From: a bacterium
GTDB lineage: Bacteria > Gemmatimonadota > Gemmatimonadetes > Gemmatimonadales > Gemmatimonadaceae
NCBI GenBank assembly: GCA_021802745.1
Contig: JAJZRK010000015.1
Coordinates: 1-23,502, forward strand
Reading direction: 5' to 3'
Length of the DNA stretch: 23,502 nucleotides
Part shown: one piece after another, positions 6,215-13,840 of the stretch
Layout: every line of letters starts with the position of its first letter
How positions within the stretch are numbered: the stretch's first letter is position 1
The notes under the pieces: generated by a model
The model's database searches: none
What the model was told of the DNA's origin: nothing
Seen by the model: the letters and a program-made list of their open reading frames with translations, nothing else
Position numbers and translations under genes: made by a program

Positions 6215-8722
6215 TCAGCGTCCGTACCGCACACCGGCAAAGACCATGGGGCCAATGAGCGGCATGTTGAGCATCTCCTGATGCGTCCGGCCGAAGCCGC
6301 ACTTGGAGTCCTTCGTGAAGGTGGCCGTGTTGGCACCGGCGATGCCCCGCGCGGGCGGCGTCGTGGTGCCGGTCGTGCAGGTGAAAAGGTTCTGCATGCG
6401 GATCATCAACTTGGTGTGCTCCCACGGGAGATCATACCCGAAGTTGACGTCCACCGTCTTGAACCCGGGGAGGCGGCCGACATTCACACCTGAGCGGAAG
6501 AAGTACTCGTTGACGTACCGCATCATGATGCCACCGCTGAGGCTGCCGTAGATCTTGGCCTGGTCGAGCCCGATCGTCCACTTGGTGGTCGGGCTGTTGA
6601 AGGCCGTTGCCTCGGTGCCCGCCGTGGCCAGCGCTCCGGCCGGCTTCTCGACGGTGTCGAGCTTCATCACGCTGAACGTCGCACTCATCGTCAGCGTCGG
6701 CGTCAGCAGGTACCGGACCCCGGCATCGACGCCCGAGATCTTCGCCTTGCCGACGTTGATGTAGGTGAGGGCGATTTGCGGACCGGCGTTGACCTCGGAA
6801 CCGGCGGCCTTGCCGGTGCTCGTGTTGTACGCCGTGGTGGCCGCTGCACCGGCCAGCGGATTGGCGATGACGATCAGCGGGCTGAGGAAGTGGTCGTACG
6901 TCGACTTGTACCCGGTGACGTCGACGTACAGGCGGTTCCTGATGACGCCCTTGTACCCCAGTTCGTACGTGGTGTTGATCTCCGGTTGAATCGGCGCGTA
7001 CGTCGTGACGACCGTGCCGGAGGTGTTCTTGATCGTCCAGCCATCCTTGTTGCCGAAGACGCCGACGAACGGCGAGAAGTTCGGGAAATAGAAGTTCGTC
7101 TGCAGCAGCGTCGGCGACTTGAAGGCGCGGTTGTACGAGACGCGGAGCGTCTGGTCCTCGACCGGCGTCCAGAGGAGCGCGGCCTTGGGGCTGAACTGCG
7201 CGTCGTAGTTGTCGTGCTTATCGTAGCGGCCCGCGCCCACCAGGCGCAGTGACATCGGTAGCTGGGTCTCGAACTGGAAGTAGCCGCCGAGCTGCGCGGC
7301 GGTGATGTTCTCGCCCGTGAGGCGGTCGCTCAGCCATTGCCGCTTGGACGTGACGTCATCCTTTCGGTACTGCACGCCCCAAATGAAGTGCGTGTTGTCG
7401 AGCGTGGTGATGCCCGTCTTGGCCAGCATGCCGGCCGAGAAATTGTTCTGCACCTCGGCGGCCATGAGATCGCCCTGCGCCGGAAAGTCCGACAGGGCCT
7501 TCACCGAGTCGTCACTGATGGTCGGGTAGCGCACGCGATTCTGCGTGAATCCGTTCAGCTGGTAGGTGTCGCCCGACAGCGACTGGGCCTTGTACGCCTG
7601 CGCGAACCAGCGCGGCGATGTGTACTTGGCCTGCGCCACACGGTACTGCCAGTCGATGAGCTGGTTGCGGCCGACGTTGGTCTGACCGATGCCGTTGGAA
7701 ATGCTGGCGCCGCCGGCCAGCTCGAGGCGGCCACCGCGTTCGAAATAGTGCGCCAGCGAACCATAAACGCGCTTCACGTCCGTCTTGAAGTCGGTGCTCT
7801 TCTCCGTCAGCGGACCGCTGGTGCCGACCTGCGGATACTTCGGCGACGAGTGATAATCGTCGGCGCTTTGCATTTCGCCGGAGAGCTTGTACGCCCACTT
7901 GCCACTGCTGGAGGCGCGGGCATACCTCGCCTGCGCGTCCATGAAGTTGCGCGACCCGCCGGAGACCTCGGCGCTGAATCCCTGATGCTGCTTGGCGTCC
8001 TTGGACTGCAACGTGATGACGCCATTCGACGCGTCGGGGCCATACAGCGCCGACCCTGGGCCGACGAGCACCTCCAGGCTGGCCAGGTCGATCTTGGGAA
8101 TCGCCGTGAAACTGCCCACGGGTAGCCCATTCTCCGGGAGCACCGCGATGCGCCCGTCTTCCGTGAGGAGCATGCGGTTGTTGAACGACGAGTTGAAGCC
8201 GCGCGCGTTCACCGCGACGGCCGTGATGCCGACCTGCACGAAGTCGAGACCCTTCACTTCCTTGAGCGCCGGCGCGAACGAGTTGCCGATGGTGTTGGAG
8301 ATGGCCAGCGCATCGAGTCGCGTGATCGTGGCGGGCGCGTCGGTGATCTTCTCCACGCGGCGCGACGCCGACACGACCACGCCACCCAGCGTCACCGGCG
8401 TTGACTCGAGGGAGAGATCGACGGTGGTCGCGGCCCCGGACGCCACCGAAACGCCGGTCGTCGACGTGGGCTTGTGACCGATGCGCTGCACGCGTACGGT
8501 GTACGTGCCGGTGGGAATGCCGGTCACCATGTACTTGCCGTCATTGCCGGTTTCGGCGCCGAGCGCCGTGCCGACGACCATGACCTGCGCGCCGCCAAGC
8601 GGCCGCTTGGCTGCGTCGGTCACCTGGCCGGTGATACGCCCGGTCTGGGCTGCTGCGGGAAGCGCGGCGGCAAGCAGCACCACCAGCGCCCGGCACGCCG
8701 AGCTGAGGGACGAGTGGGACAT
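6215..8722 (-). CDS. TonB-dependent outer-membrane receptor with carboxypeptidase-regulatory-like domain
   Basis: An 835-residue outer-membrane transporter. Residues 1-26 form a signal peptide ending AAAQ. Residues about 28-110 are a CarboxypepD_reg-like Ig fold (GRITGQVTDAAKRPLGGAQV). A plug domain follows at roughly 120-245, including the segment VLVGPGSALYGPDASNGVI, and then the beta-barrel, ending GVRYGR. The start is ATG at 8722 with an AGGAG Shine-Dalgarno six bases upstream. The open frame to 8827 lacks a signal peptide in the right place. No SusD-like partner gene is nearby, so a SusC/D glycan pair is unlikely. The esterase begins one base after the stop. The cargo is probably the esterase substrate or a related oligomer, as inferred from this coupling only. 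Siderophore or vitamin transport cannot be excluded. Confidence 0.92.
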   Translation of the reverse strand: MSHSSLSSACRALVVLLAAALPAAAQTGRITGQVTDAAKRPLGGAQVMVVGTALGAETGNDGKYMVTGIPTGTYTVRVQRIGHKPTSTTGVSVASGAATTVDLSLESTPVTLGGVVVSASRRVEKITDAPATITRLDALAISNTIGNSFAPALKEVKGLDFVQVGITAVAVNARGFNSSFNNRMLLTEDGRIAVLPENGLPVGSFTAIPKIDLASLEVLVGPGSALYGPDASNGVITLQSKDAKQHQGFSAEVSGGSRNFMDAQARYARASSSGKWAYKLSGEMQSADDYHSSPKYPQVGTSGPLTEKSTDFKTDVKRVYGSLAHYFERGGRLELAGGASISNGIGQTNVGRNQLIDWQYRVAQAKYTSPRWFAQAYKAQSLSGDTYQLNGFTQNRVRYPTISDDSVKALSDFPAQGDLMAAEVQNNFSAGMLAKTGITTLDNTHFIWGVQYRKDDVTSKRQWLSDRLTGENITAAQLGGYFQFETQLPMSLRLVGAGRYDKHDNYDAQFSPKAALLWTPVEDQTLRVSYNRAFKSPTLLQTNFYFPNFSPFVGVFGNKDGWTIKNTSGTVVTTYAPIQPEINTTYELGYKGVIRNRLYVDVTGYKSTYDHFLSPLIVIANPLAGAAATTAYNTSTGKAAGSEVNAGPQIALTYINVGKAKISGVDAGVRYLLTPTLTMSATFSVMKLDTVEKPAGALATAGTEATAFNSPTTKWTIGLDQAKIYGSLSGGIMMRYVNEYFFRSGVNVGRLPGFKTVDVNFGYDLPWEHTKLMIRMQNLFTCTTGTTTPPARGIAGANTATFTKDSKCGFGRTHQEMLNMPLIGPMVFAGVRYGR

Positions 8723-8823
8723 CGCGATCTCCTGAGTGTTGAGGGGTGACACGCCATCGGGTTCACTGCTCCGGGCACGCACATGGGGCGGGTACGTCTC
8801 GTGGTCCCCGCAAGGGCAGGGGC
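8723..8823 (-). promoter_or_regulatory. 101-nt leader before the TonB-receptor gene, with strong ribosome binding site
   Basis: This is the only sizeable gap in the minus-strand gene string. It holds an AGGAG ribosome binding site (8733-8729) and a short weak inverted repeat near 8801-8820, with no T-tract after it. I see no clear -35/-10 pair. The receptor half may be read through from the lacI half or have its own weak promoter. Confidence 0.35.
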
Positions 8824-9240
8824 TCATCCGCTGTCCTCTGGCACGAGGATTGTGGCCTCGCCCTCCAGGACCGCCTCTCCGTGCTGGTTGCGGCAGCTGG
8901 TGGCGAGGCGCACGCGGCGGCGCGGTGCGATGACCTCGAGCACCTCGACGCGTGCCGTGATGGTGTCTCCGGGTCGGACGGGACGCGTGAACTTCAGCGT
9001 CTGCGCCACATAGATGCTGCCCGGGCCCGGCAGGTCCGTGCCAAGCACCGCCGACACATAGCCAGCCGACAACATGCCGTGTGCAACGAGTCCGCCGAAA
9101 CGGCTCTTCGCCGCCGCCGCCGCGTCGACATGCACCGGGTTGAAGTCGCCGGTGACCTCCGCATATCGACGCACGTCGTCAGCCGTCACCGTGCGTGCAC
9201 GCTCGGCAGACTGTCCGACGGCCAGTTCATCGAATCGCAT
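8824..9240 (-). CDS. MaoC-family (R)-specific enoyl-CoA hydratase-like protein (PhaJ type)
   Basis: A 138-residue single hot-dog-fold protein, close to the usual PhaJ length. The hydratase-2 active-site motif is intact: Asp32 and His37 in GDFNPVH. A GGLVAHGMLSAG segment (49-60) and TLKFTRPVRPGD (81-92) also match the family. It would add water to trans-2-enoyl-CoA to give (R)-3-hydroxyacyl-CoA, or do the reverse. The start ATG at 9240 shares a base with the symporter stop (TGATG), so translation is coupled. A much longer in-frame reading from 10794 is antisense-like over the symporter gene and is rejected. With the acyl-CoA ligases and the KAS III-like enzyme it forms an acyl-CoA module. It may equally be a thioesterase-like dehydratase on another acyl chain. 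Confidence 0.87.
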   Translation of the reverse strand: MRFDELAVGQSAERARTVTADDVRRYAEVTGDFNPVHVDAAAAAKSRFGGLVAHGMLSAGYVSAVLGTDLPGPGSIYVAQTLKFTRPVRPGDTITARVEVLEVIAPRRRVRLATSCRNQHGEAVLEGEATILVPEDSG

Positions 9241-10748
9241 CAGACCTCCATGACCAGGCGGATGTCGGCATCGAGCTGCGCCGCGGCACGCGCCCGGGTG
9301 AACCACGACACGACGAAGAAGACCAGCAGCGCGAGCAGCAATGCGAGCCCGCTCACCGTAACGCCGGTCGGCAGCGAAAACACCTTGAAGTAGGCCAGCG
9401 TCTCGAGCACCAGCGTGAGTCCGAGTCCGGTGGCGATCGACGCCACCGCTCCCTCGCGCGTGGCCCCTTGCCAGTTGAGGCCGATGGCCAGGGACGGCAC
9501 GAGTGTCGCCGCAAACAGGCCGTAGCCGAAGATCCCGAGGAAGGCCACGAGCGTACCCGACAGCTGCGCCACGATCACCGCCGCCAGGGAGAGCGCGAGC
9601 GTCCAGATGCGTCCCCAGCGCAGCTCGTTGCCGACGCGCCAGGCAAAGGCGCGGGGAAGGTCGTGGGTCAGTGCGGCGGCACCGATATTCATGAATGAGT
9701 TCACCGTGCTCATGCCGGCGGCGATCACGCCGGCAAAGACGATGCCGGCCACCACGCTCGGCGTGAAGCCGAGCACGAACGCCGGCGTGGCATCGTCGGC
9801 GCGCGTCAGCGGTGCAATGGCGCCGGTGGCCGTCATCGCGCGCATGGCGAGCCCGACCCCTACGTAGAGCAGCAGTGTCACCGCCATGGCCACGCTCATC
9901 AGCAGCGGGTACCACTTGAGCTTCCGCGGCTCCTTGAGCATGTAGAACTTGTGGGCCACGTGCGGCTGCCCCAGCGAGCCGAGGCCGAAGACGAAGAAGA
10001 GCGAGAGCGCGGCGAGCGCCGGCATCTTCCCCCACGGCCCGAGGAACGTGTTGTCCACGGCGGTGATGGCGCGGGAGATGCCGACCATGCCGCCGCCGGC
10101 CTTGAGCACGAAGTAGAACACCGTCATCGACGCCGCCGCCTTCACCATGCCTTCGAACAGGTCGGTGTAGACGCCGGCCAGGATGCCGCCGGCCACGGTG
10201 TACGAGAGCGTCACCAGCATTGCCAGCCAGACGCCCAGCGTGAGCCCGGTGCCGAACATCGCATCGATGACCAGCCCGAGCGCCAGGAAGTTGGTGGCCA
10301 TGTAGCCGATGACGGCCACCAGGATGGAAATCGCGCTCAGCCCCTGCGCCGCCGGCGATCGGAACCGTGCCGCGATGGCGTCGGGCACGGTAATGAGCCC
10401 ACGCGCCTCGCCAAGCAGTCGCATGCGCTTGGCCAGCACCCACGCGCCCATGGTGTTGGTGATCGACGCCGAGAGCACCAGGAAGACCGCACCCGTGCCC
10501 ACCGTGTAGACCAGCCCTGGCCCGCCGATGAACGCGAATCCCGAGAGCGTGGACGCCATGGCCGCGATGGCGAGCGTCACGATGCCGATCCCCTGCCCCG
10601 CCACGAAGTAGTCGCTGGCGGTCTTGGTGCGGCGCGTCGCCCAGATGCCGATGGCGCTGACGACGACGAAGTAGAAGACGGCAATGGCAATGATTGCCGG
10701 GTGGCGCATGGCTGCCGACGTGCCCTGCAGCAGGAAGAACCCGCTCAC
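9240..10748 (-). CDS. Sodium:solute symporter (SSS family)
   Basis: A 502-residue polytopic inner-membrane protein with about 13 hydrophobic helices, the normal length for the solute:sodium symporter family (LeuT fold). The N-terminal ASDYFVAGQGIG segment, the following SGFAFIGGPG helix, the QPHVAHKFYM loop and the AAGMSTVNSFMNIGAA helix, which carries the Ser/Thr of the Na2 site, are all family-typical. The start is GTG at 10748, overlapping the stop of the 4-TM gene as GTGA; ATG at residue 14 is the alternative. The downstream MaoC gene overlaps its stop by one base. SSS members carry sugars, amino acids, nucleosides, short monocarboxylates or pantothenate. Between an acyl-CoA ligase and a hydratase, a carboxylate substrate is the best inference. 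Confidence 0.92.
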   Translation of the reverse strand: MSGFFLLQGTSAAMRHPAIIAIAVFYFVVVSAIGIWATRRTKTASDYFVAGQGIGIVTLAIAAMASTLSGFAFIGGPGLVYTVGTGAVFLVLSASITNTMGAWVLAKRMRLLGEARGLITVPDAIAARFRSPAAQGLSAISILVAVIGYMATNFLALGLVIDAMFGTGLTLGVWLAMLVTLSYTVAGGILAGVYTDLFEGMVKAAASMTVFYFVLKAGGGMVGISRAITAVDNTFLGPWGKMPALAALSLFFVFGLGSLGQPHVAHKFYMLKEPRKLKWYPLLMSVAMAVTLLLYVGVGLAMRAMTATGAIAPLTRADDATPAFVLGFTPSVVAGIVFAGVIAAGMSTVNSFMNIGAAALTHDLPRAFAWRVGNELRWGRIWTLALSLAAVIVAQLSGTLVAFLGIFGYGLFAATLVPSLAIGLNWQGATREGAVASIATGLGLTLVLETLAYFKVFSLPTGVTVSGLALLLALLVFFVVSWFTRARAAAQLDADIRLVMEV

Positions 10749-11191
10749 GCGCCACGCTCCTGGCCGGCCCGGCGCACCCGCGCAAGGTCGTCATCGCTCA
10801 GCGTGTCGGCGTCAAACGATGCCGCGTACATGGCCGGCAGAAAGAGGATAGGCACGATGCCGACGCCATACAGCACGATGGCCGTGCGCAGCGGAAAGCC
10901 GAGCACGATCACCGCGTCCTTTCCCTCATTGGCCGGCAGGACAAGCGCCAGCGAGAACGCTCCGGCCACCACGAGGAACGTGAGCACGCACGCCACCAGC
11001 GCGATGGGGCGCAGCTTCCCGCCTCGCGCGGCGCCGAGCGCCATCATCGAGGAGAGCGCGCCGGCGGCGCCCACGGCCATGCCCCACGCCGCCAGCGGCG
11101 GTGCGCCGCCGGGCAGGAACGCCGACAGGTAGGCGCCGGCGATGGCGGTGCACGACAGTACGAGCGCGGTGAGGGCGAGGCGTGTGATCAT
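10745..11191 (-). CDS. Small four-helix membrane protein paired with the symporter
   Basis: A 148-residue protein with four predicted hydrophobic segments at about residues 3-24, 30-53, 58-84 and 91-120, and a short charged C-terminal tail (DTLSDDDLARVRR). No family is recognised. The ATG at 11191 follows the ligase stop after four bases and its own stop overlaps the symporter GTG, so it is made in step with the symporter. Some SSS transporters have small membrane partners, but those known to me (DUF4212, DUF485 types) usually have two helices, so this would be a different partner. An accessory or stabilising subunit is an inference from position alone. Confidence 0.75.
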   Translation of the reverse strand: MITRLALTALVLSCTAIAGAYLSAFLPGGAPPLAAWGMAVGAAGALSSMMALGAARGGKLRPIALVACVLTFLVVAGAFSLALVLPANEGKDAVIVLGFPLRTAIVLYGVGIVPILFLPAMYAASFDADTLSDDDLARVRRAGQERGA

Positions 11192-11195
11192 GGGG

Positions 11196-12833
11196 TCACT
11201 CGTAGAGTTGGTCGAGCAACGACGCGTAGCGCGCCGCCACTTCATGGCGTTTCAGCTTCATCGTGGGCGTCAGCTCACCGCCGGCGACGGTGAATGGGCC
11301 CGGCACCAGTACCCACTGCTTGACCTGCTCGTGGCGCGACAGCTCGGCGTTCACCTGCGTGACCCATGCCTGCACCGCGCGGCGTACCGCGTCATGCTCC
11401 AGCAGGTCGGAGCGCGACCACGGCAGGCCCTCGCGCTCCGCCAGCAGCCGCAGCGGCGCATCACGCACCGTGAAGAGCGCCGAGATGAAACTGCGACCCT
11501 CGCCGTAGAGCATCGCGTGCTCGATCCACGGACCGGCGCTGAGCGCGGCCTCGATCGGAAGCGGCGCGACCTTCTTGCCGGTGGAAAGGACCAGGAGTTC
11601 CTTCTTTCGACCCGTGATGCGCAGGAAGCCGTCGGCGTCCACGTCCCCAAGGTCGCCGGTCTTCAGCCAGGCGCCGTCGGCGGTGAAGGCCTCGCGCGTC
11701 TCGTCCTCGCGACCAAAGTAGCCGCTGAATGTCAGGGGACCGCGCTTCACGAGTACTTCGCCGTCGTCCGCGATGCGCAGTTCAGTTCCGGGCATCGGCA
11801 AGCCGACGGACGTGAAGTTGACACGATCGGGACGGTGCATGGCCACGCAGAGGTGCTCGGTCTGGCCGTACGCGCCAAGTACCCGTACGCCAAAGGCGTC
11901 AAGCGCCGTTCCGACGAGTTCCGGCAGCGGCGCTCCCCCCGAGGTGGCCACCCGCAGGCGCCTGCCGAACAGCGACGCACGCACCTCGCGCGTCCGCTGC
12001 GCGCGTTCCGCGTCCGTGCCGGGAAGGAGCAGCGCCGCCTCGAACTTCTCGAGGGCCTTCTCGAAGAAGCGGGGCAGGCCGCCGAAGATCGTCGGATGGT
12101 ACACCGCCGCGGCGTCGAAGACGCGCGTGGCATCGTCCACGAGCATCGCTTCCATGCCCAGCCACACTCGCGTCGCATAGCCGAACATCCGTTCCGCGGC
12201 ATGGCAGAACGGGAGATATGACAGCGAGGTGTCGGCAGTCGTGAGCGAGAGCACTTCCGCAATCGATCGCGCCGTCTCCACGAGGCATCGATGTGAAATG
12301 CGCGCGCCCTTCGGCATGCCGGTCGAGCCCGAGGTGTAGATCAGCACGGCGTCCTCGTCCGGTGCGCGGTGCACGGGCGGCGTCGGGCGCGCCGTCGCAA
12401 GCCAGGCGTTCCACGGCGTGGCCGGCTCCCCGACGCTTCCCCAGCCAACCAGCAGCTCGAGCGCATCAAGCTGCCCGCGCACCGTCTGCACCTTGGCACA
12501 CTGGGTGTCGTCGTCCACGATCACCACGCGCGCGCCACAGTCGCGCAGCACCTCGGCGACCTGCGCTGGCGATGAGGTGGGATAGAGTCCCACGCTGACC
12601 GCGCCGGTCAGCAGCGTACCCATGTCGGCGATTGGCCAGACCATGGAGTTGCCGGCCAGCACCGCGACGTGGTCGCCGGGGCGCACGCCGCTCGCGACGA
12701 GCGCCCCGGCAACCTGCTGCGACAGCTCGGCCCACTGCGCCCAGCTCAACGTGGCACCATCCATCGTGCGCCACGCCACGCGGTCCGGAGTCCGCGTCGC
12801 ATGCGACAGGAAGGCGTCAACGATCGTCTGCAT
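11196..12833 (-). CDS. Long-chain-type acyl-CoA synthetase (AMP-forming)
   Basis: A 545-residue adenylate-forming ligase more like long-chain fatty-acyl-CoA synthetases than the second ligase in this window. Motifs: LIYTSGSTGMPKG (about 164-176), LSYLPFCHAAERM, LGAYGQTEH, LKTGDLGDVDADGFL, ITGRKKELLVLSTGKKV and the C-terminal PTMKLKR with the catalytic lysine. The KELLVLSTGKKV form is the typical long-chain/bubblegum type hinge. The start is ATG at 12833, sharing one base with the stop of the KAS III-like gene (TGATG); the 11-residue extension upstream is not conserved-looking. Its stop is four bases before the 4-TM gene. It likely supplies the acyl-CoA used by its KAS III-like and MaoC neighbours. 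Chain length is uncertain. Confidence 0.9.
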   Translation of the reverse strand: MQTIVDAFLSHATRTPDRVAWRTMDGATLSWAQWAELSQQVAGALVASGVRPGDHVAVLAGNSMVWPIADMGTLLTGAVSVGLYPTSSPAQVAEVLRDCGARVVIVDDDTQCAKVQTVRGQLDALELLVGWGSVGEPATPWNAWLATARPTPPVHRAPDEDAVLIYTSGSTGMPKGARISHRCLVETARSIAEVLSLTTADTSLSYLPFCHAAERMFGYATRVWLGMEAMLVDDATRVFDAAAVYHPTIFGGLPRFFEKALEKFEAALLLPGTDAERAQRTREVRASLFGRRLRVATSGGAPLPELVGTALDAFGVRVLGAYGQTEHLCVAMHRPDRVNFTSVGLPMPGTELRIADDGEVLVKRGPLTFSGYFGREDETREAFTADGAWLKTGDLGDVDADGFLRITGRKKELLVLSTGKKVAPLPIEAALSAGPWIEHAMLYGEGRSFISALFTVRDAPLRLLAEREGLPWSRSDLLEHDAVRRAVQAWVTQVNAELSRHEQVKQWVLVPGPFTVAGGELTPTMKLKRHEVAARYASLLDQLYE

Positions 12834-13840
12834 CAGCGTGCGTCCCGCCACGTCATCGCCACACACCCCATGGCGAGCCCCGCGCCACTCCCGGTGAGGA
12901 CCATCAGATCGCCGTCCTTCAGCAGTCCCTTGGTCTTCGCATCATCGAGCGCCATCGGAAGGCACGCCGACCCAGTGTACCCCCACTGCCCCATCACCGT
13001 GTGCGCCTTCGCCATCGGCTCGCCCAGCGTGGCCATCACCGCCACGATCGACGATCGGTTGACCTGCGTCCACAGCCAGTGGTCCACGTCACCCTCGGAC
13101 TTGCCGATGCGCCTGAGTACCGAGCGCACGATGCGCGGCCATCCTTCTTCGTTTACCGAGGCCGGGTACTTCTGCACGAAGCGCAGGTGATTCTGGTAGC
13201 CGCTGTCGATGACCGCGTGCGTGATTGGCGTGCGCGTGCCGCCGGCAAAGACACCCATGCCCGCGCACAGGGTGCCGTCGGCATACAACTCGCTGGCCAG
13301 CACGCCCGCGCGGTCGCTGGCTTCCACCACTGCGGCGCCGGCGCCGTCGGCGAAGATGGTCACCGTCTTCTTGTCCGTGACGTCGAGAAACTTCGACATC
13401 GCGTATGCGCCGACGACGAGGATCCGTTGATACCGCTCGTCGGCCCGAATGAACTTCCACGCCGTGTCGAGCGCCGTGACGAATCCGGCACAGCCGGCGT
13501 TGAGATCAAACGTTCCCGCGTGCAGCGCGCCGAGCGCGCCCTGCACCACGCTGGCCGTCGGCGGCGAGATGAACTCGGGGGTATCGGTCGCGATGATGAT
13601 GAGCTGGACGTCCAGCGGCGTAATGCCGGCGGCGTGCAGCGCGCGCCGCGCCGCCGCCACGGCGAGCGTCGCCGTACTCTCCTCGCTCGTGCACCAGAAG
13701 CGCTGGTGAATGCCCAGCGTCTCCTCGACGAACGGGTGAATATTCTCGCCGAGCGAGGCCGACAGTTCCTCGTTGGTGACGAGGCGCGACGGCAGGGCGT
13801 GCCCTGTCCCCGTGATGATGGCGTGACGGACGGCGCTCAT
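12833..13840 (-). CDS. KAS III-like condensing enzyme with altered His/Asn positions
   Basis: A 335-residue thiolase-fold protein of the 3-oxoacyl-ACP synthase III group. The nucleophile Cys117 is kept in FDLNAGCAGF. Canonical FabH has HQAN and GNT motifs that supply His and Asn. The matching segments here read TQVN (Thr258) and GYT (Tyr288, in WGYTGSACLPMAL). The surrounding residues are well ordered and the C-terminal GSGAGLAMG block is intact, so this looks like a subfamily trait and not decay. It may be an acyltransferase or a non-decarboxylative condensing enzyme instead of a housekeeping FabH. The start ATG at 13840 overlaps the lacI stop (ATGA), so regulator and enzyme are coupled. The downstream acyl-CoA synthetase overlaps by one base. 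Housekeeping fatty-acid synthesis is unlikely, as no fab genes are nearby. Confidence 0.88.
   Translation of the reverse strand: MSAVRHAIITGTGHALPSRLVTNEELSASLGENIHPFVEETLGIHQRFWCTSEESTATLAVAAARRALHAAGITPLDVQLIIIATDTPEFISPPTASVVQGALGALHAGTFDLNAGCAGFVTALDTAWKFIRADERYQRILVVGAYAMSKFLDVTDKKTVTIFADGAGAAVVEASDRAGVLASELYADGTLCAGMGVFAGGTRTPITHAVIDSGYQNHLRFVQKYPASVNEEGWPRIVRSVLRRIGKSEGDVDHWLWTQVNRSSIVAVMATLGEPMAKAHTVMGQWGYTGSACLPMALDDAKTKGLLKDGDLMVLTGSGAGLAMGCVAMTWRDAR

Noticed and set aside
6215..8722. SusC-type glycan importer
   Set aside because: The receptor has an N-terminal carboxypeptidase-regulatory-like domain, but no SusD-like lipoprotein gene is nearby and no glycan-active enzyme accompanies it.
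8824..10794. 656-codon minus-strand frame that would fuse a long N-terminal region to the MaoC domain
   Set aside because: The part above 9240 is an out-of-frame reading of the symporter gene with no domain sense. The MaoC gene has its own ATG overlapping the symporter stop.
9951..11132. 393-codon plus-strand frame rich in Arg, His and Glu
   Set aside because: It is the complement of the symporter and 4-TM genes; composition and lack of motifs mark it as a shadow.
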